A stretch of DNA of 64,000 nucleotides, taken from Sepiola atlantica (Eukaryota; Mollusca; Cephalopoda; Sepiida; Sepiolidae). The position numbers were made by a program, and so were the translations under genes. The notes below the pieces were generated by a model. That model did no database searches, was not told where the DNA came from, and worked only from the letters and a program-made list of their open reading frames with translations. Where the stretch lies: the NCBI GenBank assembly GCA_963556195.1, contig CAUVYP010000579.1, positions 1,550,001-1,614,000 of the forward strand, given 5' to 3'. Shown piece by piece: positions 24,301 to 38,866 of the stretch. Every line of letters starts with the position of its first letter. Position 1 is the first letter of the stretch.

Positions 24301-26776
24301 TCTCATAAATGTGGAAGTTATAAACAAAAGCGATATCAACTTAAAATCGCACTAAATTTTGTTGATGTTTTGCGTATTCAGTTTGTATCGACATATCTCC
24401 GGGAGTACAAGAGCTGAACTTCTGAAACTTGGTACTTCAGTAGAAAATGTGTGTCCGCTAATGTCTGCAAAGTTTCGGAGCACAATTCTTATAAATGTGA
24501 AAGTTATTAACACAAGCGATATACCTTTTAAATCGCACTAAATGTTGTTGATGTTTTGCGTATTCAGTTTGTATCGACATATCTCCGGGAGTACAAGAGC
24601 TGAACTTCTGAAACTTGGTACTTCAGTAGAAAATGTGTGTCCGCTATTGTCTGCAAAGTTTCAGAGCACAATTCTTATAAATGTGGAAGTTATAAACAAA
24701 AGCGATATCAACTTAAAATCGCACTAAATTTTGTTGATGTTTTGCGTATTCAGTTTGTATCGACATATCTCCGGGAGTACAAGAGCTGAACTTCTGAAAC
24801 TTGGTACTTCAGTAGAAAATGTGTGTCCGCTATTGTCTGCAAAGTTTCAGAGCACAATTTGTATAAATGTGGAAGTTATAAACACAAGCGATATCAACTT
24901 AAAATCCCACTAAATTTTGTTGATGTTTTGCGTATTCAGTTTGTATCGACATATCTCCGGGAGTACAAGAGCTGAACTTCTGCAACTTGGTACTTCAGTA
25001 GAAAATGTGTGTCCGCAAATGTCTGCAAAGTTTCGGAGCACAATTCTTATAAATGTGGAAGTTATTAACAAAAGACCTATCAACTTTAAATCGCACTAAA
25101 TTTTGTTTATGTTTTGCGTATTCAGTTTGTATCGACATATCTCCGGGAGTACAAGAGCTGAACTTCTGAAACTTGGTACTTCAGTAGGAAATGTGTGTCC
25201 GCTAATGTCTGCAAAGTTTCGGAGCACAATTCTTATAAATGTGGAAGTTATTAACAAAAGACCTATCAACTTTAAATCGCACTAAATTTTGTTTATGTTT
25301 TGCGTATTCAGTTTGTATCGACATATCTCCGGGAGTACAAGAGCTGAACTTCTGAAACTTCGTACATCAGTAGAAAATATGTGTCCGCTATTGTCTGCAA
25401 AGTTTCGGAGCACAATTCTCATAAATGTGGAAGTTATAAACAAAAGCGATATCAACTTAAAATCGCACTAAATTTTGTTGATGTTTTGCGTATTCAGTTT
25501 GTATCGACATATCTCCGGGAGTACAAGAGCTGAACTGCTGAAACTTGGTACTTCAGTAGAAAATGTGTGTCCGCTAATGTCTGCAAAGTTTCGGAGCACA
25601 ATTCTTATGCATGTGGAAGTTATTAACACAAGCGATATACCTTTTAAATCGCACTAAATTTTGTTGATGTTTTGCGTATTCAGTTTGTATCGACATATCT
25701 CCGGGAGTACAAGAGCTGAACTTCTGAAACTTGGTACTTCAGTAGAAAATGTGTGTCCGCTAATGTCTGCAAAGTTTCAGAGCACAATTCTTATAAATGT
25801 GGAAGTTATAAACAAAAGCGATATCAACTTAAAATCGCACTAAATTTTGTTGATGTTTTGCGTATTCAGTTTGTATCGACATATCTCCGGGAGTACAAGA
25901 GCTGGACTTCTGAAACTTGGTACTTCAGTAGAAAATGTGTGTCCGCAAATGTCTGCAAAGTTTCGGAGCAAAATTCTTATAAATGTGGAAGTTATTAACA
26001 AAAGACCTATCAACTTTAAATCGCACTAAATTTTGTTAATGTTTTGCGTATTCAGTTTGTATCGACATATCTCCGGGAGTACAAGAGCTGAACTTCTGAA
26101 ACTTCGTACATCAGTAGAAAATGTGTGTCCGCTATTGTCTGCAAAGTTTCGGAGCACAATTCTCATAAATGTGGAAGTTATAAACAAAAGCGATATCAAC
26201 TTAAAATCGCACTAAATTTTGTTGATGTTTTGCGTATTCAGTTTGTATCGACATATCTCCGGGAGTACAAGAGCTGAACTTCTGAAACTTGGTACTTCAG
26301 TAGAAAATGTGTGTCCGCTAATGTCTGCAAAGTTTCGGAGCACAATTCTTATAAATGTGAAAGTTATTAACACAAGCGATATACCTTTTAAATCGCACTA
26401 AATGTTGTTGATGTTTTGCGTATTCAGTTTGTATCGACATATCTCCGGGAGTACAAGAGCTGAACTTCTGAAACTTGGTACTTCAGTAGAAAATGTGTGT
26501 CCGCTATTGTCTGCAAAGTTTCAGAGCACAATTCTTATAAATGTGGAAGTTATAAACAAAAGCGATATCAACTTAAAATCGCACTAAATTTTGTTGATGT
26601 TTTGCGTATTCAGTTTGTATCGACATATCTCCGGGAGTACAAGAGCTGAACTTCTGAAACTTGGTACTTCAGTAGAAAATGTGTGTCCGCTATTGTCTGC
26701 AAAGTTTCAGAGCACAATTTGTATAAATGTGGAAGTTATAAACACAAGCGATATCAACTTAAAATCCCACTAAATT
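21383..26776 (+). repeat. 10-mer HOR, three tandem copies (one a 9-mer)
   Basis: Unit: F'-J-A-B-C-(E/F hybrid)-A-B*-L-K. Copies lie at 21383-23242 (1,860 bp), 23243-24916 (1,674 bp, lacking the first A) and 24917-26776 (1,860 bp). Private marks shared by the copies include gtaggaaatg in J, aaaatatg in A (copies 1 and 3), actgctg and ttatgcatg in B, agcaaaatt in the hybrid, gttaatg at the head of the following A, and aaatgttg before L (22870, 24544, 26404). The L and K monomers end each copy. F' (ctgcaac) reappears in the 14-mer and 28-mer units further right. Confidence 0.92.
22313..22495 (+). repeat. E/F hybrid monomer, founder type of the 10-mer
   Basis: Its first third is E- or D-like (ctggac at offset 58), and the rest is F-like (gcaaatg, cgg, acctatcaacttt). 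It also has agcaaaatt in place of agcacaatt. Identical hybrids occur at 23987 and 25847, so the recombination came before amplification of the 10-mer. The exchange lies between offsets 58 and 100. Confidence 0.82.
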
Positions 26777-29700
26777 TTGTTGATGTTTTGCGTATTCAGT
26801 TTGTATCGACATATCTCCGGGAGTACAAGAGCTGAACTTCTGAAACTTGGTACTTCAGTAGAAAATGTGTGTCCGCTAATGTCTGCAAAGTTTCGGAGCA
26901 CAATTCTTATAAATGTGGAAGTTATTAACAAAAGACCTATCAACTTTAAATCGCACTAAATTTTGTTTATGTTTTGCGTATTCAGTTTGTATCGACATAT
27001 CTCCGGGAGTACAAGAGCTGAACTTCTGAAACTTCGTACATCAGTAGAAAATATGTGTCCGCTATTGTCTGCAAAGTTTCGGAGCACAATTCTCATAAAT
27101 GTGGAAGTTATAAACAAAAGCGATATCAACTTAAAATCGCACTAAATTTTGTTGATGTTTTGCGTATTCAGTTTGTATCGACATATCTCCGGGAGTACAA
27201 GAGCTGAACTTCTGAAACTTGGTACTTCAGTAGAAAATGTGTGTCCGCTAATGTCTGCAAAGTTTCAGAGCACAATTCTTATAAATGTGGAAGTTATAAA
27301 CAAAAGCGATATCAACTTAAAATCGCACTAAATTTTGTTGATGTTTTGCGTATTCAGTTTGTATCGACATATCTCCGGGAGTACAAGAGCTGGACTTCTG
27401 AAACTTGGTACTTCAGTAGAAAATGTGTGTCCGCTATTGTCTGCAAAGTTTCAGAGCACAATTCTTATAAATGTGGAAGTTATAAACAAAAGCGATATCA
27501 ACTTAAAATCGCACTAAATTTTGTTGATGTTTTGCGTATTCAGTTTGTATCGACATATCTCCGGGAGTACAAGAGCTGGACTTCTGAAACTTGGTACTTC
27601 AGTAGAAAATGTGTGTCCGCTAATGTCTGCAAAGTTTCAGAGCACAATTCTTATAAATGTGGAAGTTATAAACACAAGCGATATCAACATAAAATCGCAC
27701 TAAATTTTGTTGATGTTTTGCGTATTCAGTTTGTATCGACATATCTCCGGGAGTACAAGAGCTGAACTTCTGCAACTTGGTACTTCAGTAGAAAATGTGT
27801 GTCCGCAAATGTCTGCAAAGTTTCGGAGCACAATTCTTATAAATGTGGAAGTTATTAACAAAAGACCTATCAACTTTAAATCGCACTAAATTTTGTTTAT
27901 GTTTTGCGTATTCAGTTTGTATCGACATATCTCCGGGAGTACAAGAGCTGAACTTCTGAAACTTCGTAAATCAGTAGAAAATGTGTGTCCGCTATTGTCT
28001 GCAAAGTTTCGGAGCACAATTCTCATAAATGTGGAAGTTATAAACAAAAGCGATATCAACTTAAAATCGCACTAAATTTTGTTGATGTTTTGCGTATTCA
28101 GTTTGTATCGACATATCTCCGGGAGTACAAGAGCTGAACTTCTGAAACTTGGTACTTCAGTAGAAAATGTGTGTCCGCTAATGTCTGCAAAGTTTCGGAG
28201 CACAATTCTTATAAATGTGAAAGTTATTAACACAAGCGATATACCTTTTAAATCGCACTAAATTTTGTTGATGTTTTGCGTATTCAGTTTGTATCGACAT
28301 ATCTCCGGGAGTACAAGAGCTGAACTTCTGAAACTTGGTACTTCAGTAGAAAATGTGTGTCCGCTAATGTCTGCAAAGTTTCGGAGCACAATTCTTATAA
28401 ATGTGGAAGTTATTAACACAAGCGATATACCTTTTAAATCGCACTAAATTTTGTTGATGTTTTGCGTATTCAGTTTGTATCGACATATCTCCGGGAGTAC
28501 AAGAGCTGAACTTCTGAAACTTGGTACTTCAGTAGAAAAGGTGTGTCCGCTAATGTCTGCAAAGTTTCAGAGCACAATTCTTATAAATGTGGAAGTTATA
28601 AACAAAAGCGATATCAACTTAAAATCGCACTAAATTTTGTTGATGTTTTGCGTATTCAGTTTGTATCGACATATCTCCGGGAGTACAAGAGCTGAACTTC
28701 TGAAACTTGGTACTTCAGTAGAAAATGTGTGTCCGCTATTGTCTGCAAAGTTTTAGAGCACAATTTGTATAAATGTGGAAGTTATAAACACAAGCGATAT
28801 CAACTTAAAATCGCACTAAATTTTGTTGATGTTTTGCGTATTCAGTTTGTATCGACATATCTCCGGGAGTACAAGAGCTGAACTTCTGAAACTTGGTACT
28901 TCAGTAGAAAATGTGTGTCCGCTAATGTCTGCAAAGTTTCGGAGCACAATTCTTATAAATGTGAAAGTTATTAACACAAGCGATATACCTTTTAAATCGC
29001 ACTAAATGTTGTTGATGTTTTGCGTATTCAGTTTGTATCGACATATCTCCGGGAGTACAAGAGCTGAACTTCTGAAACTTGGTACTTCAGTAGAAAATGT
29101 GTGTCCGCTATTGTCTGCAAAGTTTCAGAGCACAATTCTTATAAATGTGGAAGTTATAAACAAAAGCGATATCAACTTAAAATCGCACTAAATTTTGTTG
29201 ATGTTTTGCGTATTCAGTTTGTATCGACATATCTCCGGGAGTACAAGAGCTGAACTTCTGAAACTTGGTACTTCAGTAGAAAATGTGTGTCCGCTATTGT
29301 CTGCAAAGTTTCAGAGCACAATTTGTATAAATGTGGAAGTTATAAACACAAGCGATATCAACTTAAAATCCCACTAAATTTTGTTGATGTTTTGCGTATT
29401 CAGTTTGTATCGACATATCTCCGGGAGTACAAGAGCTGAACTTCTGAAACTTGGTACTTCAGTAGAAAATGTGTGTCCGCTAATGTCTGCAAAGTTTCGG
29501 AGCACAATTCTTATAAATGTGGAAGTTATTAACAAAAGACCTATCAACTTTAAATCGCACTAAATTTTGTTTATGTTTTGCGTATTCAGTTTGTATCGAC
29601 ATATCTCCGGGAGTACAAGAGCTGAACTTCTGAAACTTCGTACATAAGTAGAAAATATGTGTCCGCTATTGTCTGCAAAGTTTCGGAGCACAATTCTCAT

Positions 29701-32356
29701 AAATGTGGAAGTTATAAACAAAAGCGATATCAACTTAAAATCGCACTAAATTTTGTTGATGTTTTGCGTATTCAGTTTGTATCGACATATCTCCGGGAGT
29801 ACAAGAGCTGAACTTCTGAAACTTGGTACTTCAGTAGAAAATGTGTGTCCGCTAATGTCTGCAAAGTTTCAGAGCACAATTCTTATAAATGTGGAAGTTA
29901 TAAACAAAAGCGATATCAACTTAAAATCGCACTAAATTTTGTTGATGTTTTGCGTATTCAGTTTGTATCGACATATCTCCGGGAGTACAAGAGCTGGACT
30001 TCTGAAACTTGGTACTTCAGTAGAAAATGTGTGTCCGCTATTGTCTGCAAAGTTTCAGAGCACAATTCTTATAAATGTGGAAGTTATAAACAAAAGCGAT
30101 ATCAACTTAAAATCGCACTAAATTTTGTTGATGTTTTGCGTATTCAGTTTGTATCGACATATCTCCGGGAGTACAAGAGCTGGACTTCTGAAACTTGGTA
30201 CTTCAGTAGAAAATGTGTGTCCGCTAATGTCTGCAAAGTTTCAGAGCACAATTCTTATAAATGTGGAAGTTATAAACACAAGCGATATCAACATAAAATC
30301 GCACTAAATTTTGTTGATGTTTTGCGTATTCAGTTTGTATCGACATATCTCCGGGAGTACAAGAGCTGAACTTCTGCAACTTGGTACTTCAGTAGAAAAT
30401 GTGTGTCCGCAAATGTCTGCAAAGTTTCGGAGCACAATTCTTATAAATGTGGAAGTTATTAACAAAAGACCTATCAACTTTAAATCGCACTAAATTTTGT
30501 TTATGTTTTGCGTATTCAGTTTGTATCGACATATCTCCGGGAGTACAAGAGCTGAACTTCTGAAACTTCGTAAATCAGTAGAAAATGTGTGTCCGCTATT
30601 GTCTGCAAAGTTTCGGAGCACAATTCTCATAAATGTGGAAGTTATAAACAAAAGCGATATCAACTTAAAATCGCACTAAATTTTGTTGATGTTTTGCGTA
30701 TTCAGTTTGTATCGACATATCTCCGGGAGTACAAGAGCTGAACTTCTGAAACTTGGTACTTCAGTAGAAAATGTGTGTCCGCTAATGTCTGCAAAGTTTC
30801 GGAGCACAATTCTTATAAATGTGAAAGTTATTAACACAAGCGATATACCTTTTAAATCGCACTAAATTTTGTTGATGTTTTGCGTATTCAGTTTGTATCG
30901 ACATATCTCCGGGAGTACAAGAGCTGAACTTCTGAAACTTGGTACTTCAGTAGAAAATGTGTGTCCGCTAATGTCTGCAAAGTTTCGGAGCACAATTCTT
31001 ATAAATGTGGAAGTTATTAACACAAGCGATATACCTTTTAAATCGCACTAAATTTTGTTGATGTTTTGCGTATTCAGTTTGTATCGACATATCTCCGGGA
31101 GTACAAGAGCTGAACTTCTGAAACTTGGTACTTCAGTAGAAAAGGTGTGTCCGCTAATGTCTGCAAAGTTTCAGAGCACAATTCTTATAAATGTGGAAGT
31201 TATAAACAAAAGCGATATCAACTTAAAATCGCACTAAATTTTGTTGATGTTTTGCGTATTCAGTTTGTATCGACATATCTCCGGGAGTACAAGAGCTGAA
31301 CTTCTGAAACTTGGTACTTCAGTAGAAAATGTGTGTCCGCTATTGTCTGCAAAGTTTTAGAGCACAATTTGTATAAATGTGGAAGTTATAAACACAAGCG
31401 ATATCAACTTAAAATCGCACTAAATGTTGTTGATGTTTTGCGTATTCAGTTTGTATCGACATATCTCCGGGAGTACAAGAGCTGAACTTCTGAAACTTGG
31501 TACTTCAGTAGAAAATGTGTGTCCGCTAATGTCTGCAAAGTTTCGGAGCACAATTCTTATAAATGTGAAAGTTATTAACACAAGCGATATACCTTTTAAA
31601 TCGCACTAAATGTTGTTGATGTTTTGCGTATTCAGTTTGTATCGACATATCTCCGGGAGTACAAGAGCTGAACTTCTGAAACTTGGTACTTCAGTAGAAA
31701 ATGTGTGTCCGCTATTGTCTGCAAAGTTTCAGAGCACAATTCTTATAAATGTGGAAGTTATAAACAAAAGCGATATCAACTTAAAATCGCACTAAATTTT
31801 GTTGATGTTTTGCGTATTCAGTTTGTATCGACATATCTCCGGGAGTACAAGAGCTGAACTTCTGAAACTTGGTACTTCAGTAGAAAATGTGTGTCCGCTA
31901 TTGTCTGCAAAGTTTCAGAGCACAATTTGTATAAATGTGGAAGTTATAAACACAAGCGATATCAACTTAAAATCCCACTAAATTTTGTTGATGTTTTGCG
32001 TATTCAGTTTGTATCGACATATCTCCGGGAGTACAAGAGCTGAACTTCTGAAACTTGGTACTTCAGTAGAAAATGTGTGTCCGCTAATGTCTGCAAAGTT
32101 TCGGAGCACAATTCTTATAAATGTGGAAGTTATTAACAAAAGACCTATCAACTTTAAATCGCACTAAATTTTGTTTATGTTTTGCGTATTCAGTTTGTAT
32201 CGACATATCTCCGGGAGTACAAGAGCTGAACTTCTGAAACTTCGTACATAAGTAGAAAATATGTGTCCGCTATTGTCTGCAAAGTTTCGGAGCACAATTC
32301 TCATAAATGTGGAAGTTATAAACAAAAGCGATATCAACTTAAAATCGCACTAAATT
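26777..32356 (+). repeat. 14-mer HOR (2,604 bp), two tandem copies
   Basis: After J and A (26777-27148), the unit C-D-E-F'-A-B*-B-C-X-B*-L-K-J-A occupies 27149-29752 and repeats at 29753-32356. Shared private marks are cgtaaatc in the first A, gaaaagg in the second C, ctattg in X, and tacataag in the last A (about 29641 and 32245). The copies differ at the head of the second B*: aaatgttg at 31424-31431, but the usual aaattttg before 28823. The next block starts with the same seven monomers but skips C-X. Confidence 0.92.
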
Positions 32357-35300
32357 TTGTTGATGTTTTGCGTATTCAGTTTGTATCGACATATCTCCGG
32401 GAGTACAAGAGCTGAACTTCTGAAACTTGGTACTTCAGTAGAAAATGTGTGTCCGCTAATGTCTGCAAAGTTTCAGAGCACAATTCTTATAAATGTGGAA
32501 GTTATAAACAAAAGCGATATCAACTTAAAATCGCACTAAATTTTGTTGATGTTTTGCGTATTCAGTTTGTATCGACATATCTCCGGGAGTACAAGAGCTG
32601 GACTTCTGAAACTTGGTACTTCAGTAGAAAATGTGTGTCCGCTATTGTCTGCAAAGTTTCAGAGCACAATTCTTATAAATGTGGAAGTTATAAACAAAAG
32701 CGATATCAACTTAAAATCGCACTAAATTTTGTTGATGTTTTGCGTATTCAGTTTGTATCGACATATCTCCGGGAGTACAAGAGCTGGACTTCTGAAACTT
32801 GGTACTTCAGTAGAAAATGTGTGTCCGCTAATGTCTGCAAAGTTTCAGAGCACAATTCTTATAAATGTGGAAGTTATAAACACAAGCGATATCAACATAA
32901 AATCGCACTAAATTTTGTTGATGTTTTGCGTATTCAGTTTGTATCGACATATCTCCGGGAGTACAAGAGCTGAACTTCTGCAACTTGGTACTTCAGTAGA
33001 AAATGTGTGTCCGCAAATGTCTGCAAAGTTTCGGAGCACAATTCTTATAAATGTGGAAGTTATTAACAAAAGACCTATCAACTTTAAATCGCACTAAATT
33101 TTGTTTATGTTTTGCGTATTCAGTTTGTATCGACATATCTCCGGGAGTACAAGAGCTGAACTTCTGAAACTTCGTAAATCAGTAGAAAATGTGTGTCCGC
33201 TATTGTCTGCAAAGTTTCGGAGCACAATTCTCATAAATGTGGAAGTTATAAACAAAAGCGATATCAACTTAAAATCGCACTAAATTTTGTTGATGTTTTG
33301 CGTATTCAGTTTGTATCGACATATCTCCGGGAGTACAAGAGCTGAACTTCTGAAACTTGGTACTTCAGTAGAAAATGTGTGTCCGCTAATGTCTGCAAAG
33401 TTTCGGAGCACAATTCTTATAAATGTGAAAGTTATTAACACAAGCGATATACCTTTTAAATCGCACTAAATTTTGTTGATGTTTTGCGTATTCAGTTTGT
33501 ATCGACATATCTCCGGGAGTACAAGAGCTGAACTTCTGAAACTTGGTACTTCAGTAGAAAATGTGTGTCCGCTAATGTCTGCAAAGTTTCGGAGCACAAT
33601 TCTTATAAATGTGGAAGTTATTAACACAAGCGATATACCTTTTAAATCGCACTAAATTTTGTTGATGTTTTGCGTATTCAGTTTGTATCGACATATCTCC
33701 GGGAGTACAAGAGCTGAACTTCTGAAACTTGGTACTTCAGTAGAAAATGTGTGTCCGCTAATGTCTGCAAAGTTTCGGAGCACAATTCTTATAAATGTGA
33801 AAGTTATTAACACAAGCGATATACCTTTTAAATCGCACTAAATGTTGTTGATGTTTTGCGTATTCAGTTTGTATCGACATATCTCCGGGAGTACAAGAGC
33901 TGAACTTCTGAAACTTGGTACTTCAGTAGAAAATGTGTGTCCGCTATTGTCTGCAAAGTTTCAGAGCACAATTCTTATAAATGTGGAAGTTATAAACAAA
34001 AGCGATATTAACTTAAAATCGCACTAAATTTTGTTGATGTTTTGCGTATTCAGTTTGTATCGACATATCTCCGGGAGTACAAGAGCTGAACTTCTGAAAC
34101 TTGGTACTTCAGTAGAAAATGTGTGTCCGCTATTGTCTGCAAAGTTTCAGAGCACAATTTGTATAAATGTGGAAGTTATAAACACAAGCGATATCAACTT
34201 AAAATCCCACTAAATTTTGTTGATGTTTTGCGTATTCAGTTTGTATCGACATATCTCCGGGAGTACAAGAGCTGAACTTCTGAAACTTGGTACTTCAGTG
34301 GAAAATGTGTGTCCGCTAATGTCTGCAAAGTTTCGGAGCACAATTCTTATAAATGTGGAAGTTATTAACAAAAGACCTATCAACTTTAAATCGCACTAAA
34401 TTTTGTTTATGTTTTGCGTATTCAGTTTGTATCGACATATCTCCGGGAGTACAAGAGCTGAACTTCTGAAACTTCGTACATCAGTAGAAAATATGTGTCC
34501 GCTATTGTCTGCAAAGTTTCGGAGCACAATTCTCATAAATGTGGAAGTTATAAACAAAAGCGATATCAACTTAAAATCGCACTAAATTTTGTTGATGTTT
34601 TGCGTATTCAGTTTGTATCGACATATCTCCGGGAGTACAAGAGCTGAACTTCTGAAACTTGGTACTTCAGTAGAAAATGTGTGTCCGCTAATGTCTGCAA
34701 AGTTTCGGAGCACAATTCTTATAAATGTGGAAGTTATTAACACAAGCGATATACCTTTTAAATCGCACTAAATTTTGTTGATGTTTTGCGTATTCAGTTT
34801 GTATCGACATATCTCCGGGAGTACAAGAGCTGAACTTCTGAAACTTGGTACTTCAGTAGAAAATGTGTGTCCGCTAATGTCTGCAAAGTTTCAGAGCACA
34901 ATTCTTATAAATGTGGAAGTTATAAACAAAAGCGATATCAACTTAAAATCGCACTAAATTTTGTTGATGTTTTGCGTATTCAGTTTGTATCGACATATCT
35001 CCGGGAGTACAAGAGCTGGACTTCTGAAACTTGGTACTTCAGTAGAAAATGTGTGTCCGCTATTGTCTGCAAAGTTTCAGAGCACAATTCTTATAAATGT
35101 GGAAGTTATAAACAAAAGCGATATCAACTTAAAATCGCACTAAATTTTGTTGATGTTTTGCGTATTCAGTTTGTATCGACATATATCCGGGAGTACAAGA
35201 GCTGGACTTCTGAAACTTGGTACTTCAGTAGAAAATGTGTGTCCGCTAATGTCTGCAAAGTTTCAGAGCACAATTCTTATAAATGTGGAAGTTATAAACA

Positions 35301-38300
35301 CAAGCGATATCAACATAAAATCGCACTAAATTTTGTTGATGTTTTGCGTATTCAGTTTGTATCGACATATCTCCGGGAGTACAAGAGCTGAACTTCTGCA
35401 ACTTGGTACTTCAGTAGAAAATGTGTGTCCGCAAATGTCTGCAAAGTTTCGGAGCACAATTCTTATAAATGTGGAACTTATTAACAAAAGACCTATCAAC
35501 TTTAAATCGCACTAAATTTTGTTTATGTTTTGCGTATTCAGTTTGTATCGACATATCTCCGGGAGTACAAGAGCTGAACTTCTGAAACTTCGTACATCAG
35601 TAGAAAATGTGTGTCCGCTATTGTCTGCAAAGTTTCGGAGCACAATTCTCATAAATGTGGAAGTTATAAACAAAAGCGATATCAACTTAAAATCGCACTA
35701 AATTTTGTTGATGTTTTGCGTATTCAGTTTGTATCGACATATCTCCGGGAGTACAAGAGCTGAACTTCTGAAACTTGGTACTTCAGTAGAAAATGTGTGT
35801 CCGCTAATGTCTGCAAAGTTTCGGAGCACAATTCTTATAAATGTGAAAGTTATTAACACAAGCGATATACCTTTTAAATCGCACTAAATTTTGTTGATGT
35901 TTTGCGTATTCAGTTTGTATCGACATATCTCCGGGAGTACAAGAGCTGAACTTCTGAAACTTGGTACTTCAGTAGAAAATGTGTGTCCGCTAATGTCTGC
36001 AAAGTTTCGGAGCACAATTCTTATAAATGTGGAAGTTATTAACACAAGCGATATACCTTTTAAATCGCACTAAATTTTGTTGATGTTTTGCGTATTCAGT
36101 TTGTATCGACATATCTCCGGGAGTACAAGAGCTGAACTTCTGAAACTTGGTACTTCAGTAGAAAAGGTGTGTCCGCTAATGTCTGCAAAGTTTCAGAGCA
36201 CAATTCTTATAAATGTGGAAGTTATAAACAAAAGCGATATCAACTTAAAATCGCACTAAATTTTGTTGATGTTTTGCGTATTCAGTTTGTATCGACATAT
36301 CTCCGGGAGTACAAGAGCTGAACTTCTGAAACTTGGTACTTCAGTAGAAAATGTGTGTCCGCTAATGTCTGCAAAGTTTTAGAGCACAATTTGTATAAAT
36401 GTGGAAGTTATAAACACAAGCGATATCAACTTAAAATCGCACTAAATTTTGTTGATGTTTTGCGTATTCAGTTTGTATCGACATATCTCCGGGAGTACAA
36501 GAGCTGAACTTCTGAAACTTGGTACTTCAGTAGAAAATGTGTGTCCGCTAATGTCTGCAAAGTTTCGGAGCACAATTCTTATAAATGTGAAAGTTATTAA
36601 CACAAGCGATATACCTTTTAAATCGCACTAAATGTTGTTGATGTTTTGCGTATTCAGTTTGTATCGACATATCTCCGGGAGTACAAGAGCTGAACTTCTG
36701 AAACTTGGTACTTCAGTAGAAAATGTGTGTCCGCTATTGTCTGCAAAGTTTCAGAGCACAATTCTTATAAATGTGGAAGTTATAAACAAAAGCGATATCA
36801 ACTTAAAATCGCACTAAATTTTGTTGATGTTTTGCGTATTCAGTTTGTATCGACATATCTCCGGGAGTACAAGAGCTGAACTTCTGAAACTTGGTACTTC
36901 AGTAGAAAATGTGTGTCCGCTATTGTCTGCAAAGTTTCAGAGCACAATTTGTATAAATGTGGAAGTTATAAACACAAGCGATATCAACTTAAAATCCCAC
37001 TAAATTTTGTTGATGTTTTGCGTATTCAGTTTGTATCGACATATCTCCGGGAGTACAAGAGCTGAACTTCTGAAACTTGGTACTTCAGTAGAAAATGTGT
37101 GTCCGCTAATGTCTGCAAAGTTTCGGAGCACAATTCTTATAAATGTGGAAGTTATTAACAAAAGACCTATCAACTTTAAATCGCACTAAATTTTGTTTAT
37201 GTTTTGCGTATTCAGTTTGTATCGACATATCTCCGGGAGTACAAGAGCTGAACTTCTGAAACTTCGTACATCAGTAGTAAATATGTGTCCGCTATTGTCT
37301 GCAAAGTTTCGGAGCACAATTCTCATAAATGTGGAAGTTATAAACAAAAGCGATATCAACTTAAAATCGCACTAAATTTTGTTGATGTTTTGCGTATTCA
37401 GTTTGTATCGACATATCTCCGGGAGTACAAGAGCTGAACTTCTGAAACTTGGTACTTCAGTAGAAAATGTGTGTCCGCTAATGTCTGCAAAGTTTCGGAG
37501 CACACTTCTTATAAATGTGGAAGTTATTAACACAAGCGATATACCTTTTAAATCGCACTAAATTTTGTTGATGTTTTGCGTATTCAGTTTGTATCGACAT
37601 ATCTCCGGGAGTACAAGAGCTGAACTTCTGAAACTTGGTACTTCAGTAGAAAATGTGTGTCCGCTAATGTCTGCAAAGTTTCAGAGCACAATTCTTATAA
37701 ATGTGGAAGTTATAAACAAAAGCGATATCAACTTAAAATCGCACTAAATTTTGTTGATGTTTTGCGTATTCAGTTTGTATCGACATATCTCCGGGAGTAC
37801 AAGAGCTGGACTTCTGAAACTTGGTACTTCAGTAGAAAATGTGTGTCCGCTATTGTCTGCAAAGTTTCAGAGCACAATTCTTATAAATGTGGAAGTTATA
37901 AACAAAAGCGATATCAACTTAAAATCGCACTAAATTTTGTTGATGTTTTGCGTATTCAGTTTGTATCGACATATCTCCGGGAGTACAAGAGCTGGACTTC
38001 TGAAACTTGGTACTTCAGTAGAAAATGTGTGTCCGCTAATGTCTGCAAAGTTTCAGAGCACAATTCTTATAAATGTGGAAGTTATAAACACAAGCGATAT
38101 CAACATAAAATCGCACTAAATTTTGTTGATGTTTTGCGTATTCAGTTTGTATCGACATATCTCCGGGAGTACAAGAGCTGAACTTCTGCAACTTGGTACT
38201 TCAGTAGAAAATGTGTGTCCGCAAATGTCTGCAAAGTTTCGGAGCACAATTCTTATAAATGTGGAAGTTATTAACAAAAGACCTATCAACTTTAAATCGC

Positions 38301-38866
38301 ACTAAATTTTGTTTATGTTTTGCGTATTCAGTTTGTATCGACATATCTCCGGGAGTACAAGAGCTGAACTTCTGAAACTTCGTAAATCAGTAGAAAATGT
38401 GTGTCCGCTATTGTCTGCAAAGTTTCGGAGCACAATTCTCATAAATGTGGAAGTTATAAACAAAAGCGATATCAACTTAAAATCGCACTAAATTTTGTTG
38501 ATGTTTTGCGTATTCAGTTTGTATCGACATATCTCCGGGAGTACAAGAGCTGAACTTCTGAAACTTGGTACTTCAGTAGAAAATGTGTGTCCGCTAATGT
38601 CTGCAAAGTTTCGGAGCACAATTCTTATAAATGTGAAAGTTATTAACACAAGCGATATACCTTTTAAATCGCACTAAATTTTGTTGATGTTTTGCGTATT
38701 CAGTTTGTATCGACATATCTCCGGGAGTACAAGAGCTGAACTTCTGAAACTTGGTACTTCAGTAGAAAATGTGTGTCCGCTAATGTCTGCAAAGTTTCGG
38801 AGCACAATTCTTATAAATGTGGAAGTTATTAACACAAGCGATATACCTTTTAAATCGCACTAAATT
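32357..38866 (+). repeat. 28-mer HOR (5,208 bp), first copy with its leading overlap
   Basis: From 32357 the order is C-D-E-F'-A-B*-B-B*-L-K-J-A-B (13 monomers), then from 34775 C-D-E-F'-A-B*-B-C-X-B*-L-K-J-A-B (15 monomers), making 28. From 37565 the pattern restarts. Marks found once per 5,208 bp are gatattaac in L (about 34008), cagtgg in J (about 34298), tatatccgg in E (about 35183), ggaactt in F' (about 35476), tagtaaat in A (about 37278) and cacacttc in B (about 37503). The 28-mer therefore combines a shortened and a lengthened version of the 14-mer. Confidence 0.92.
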
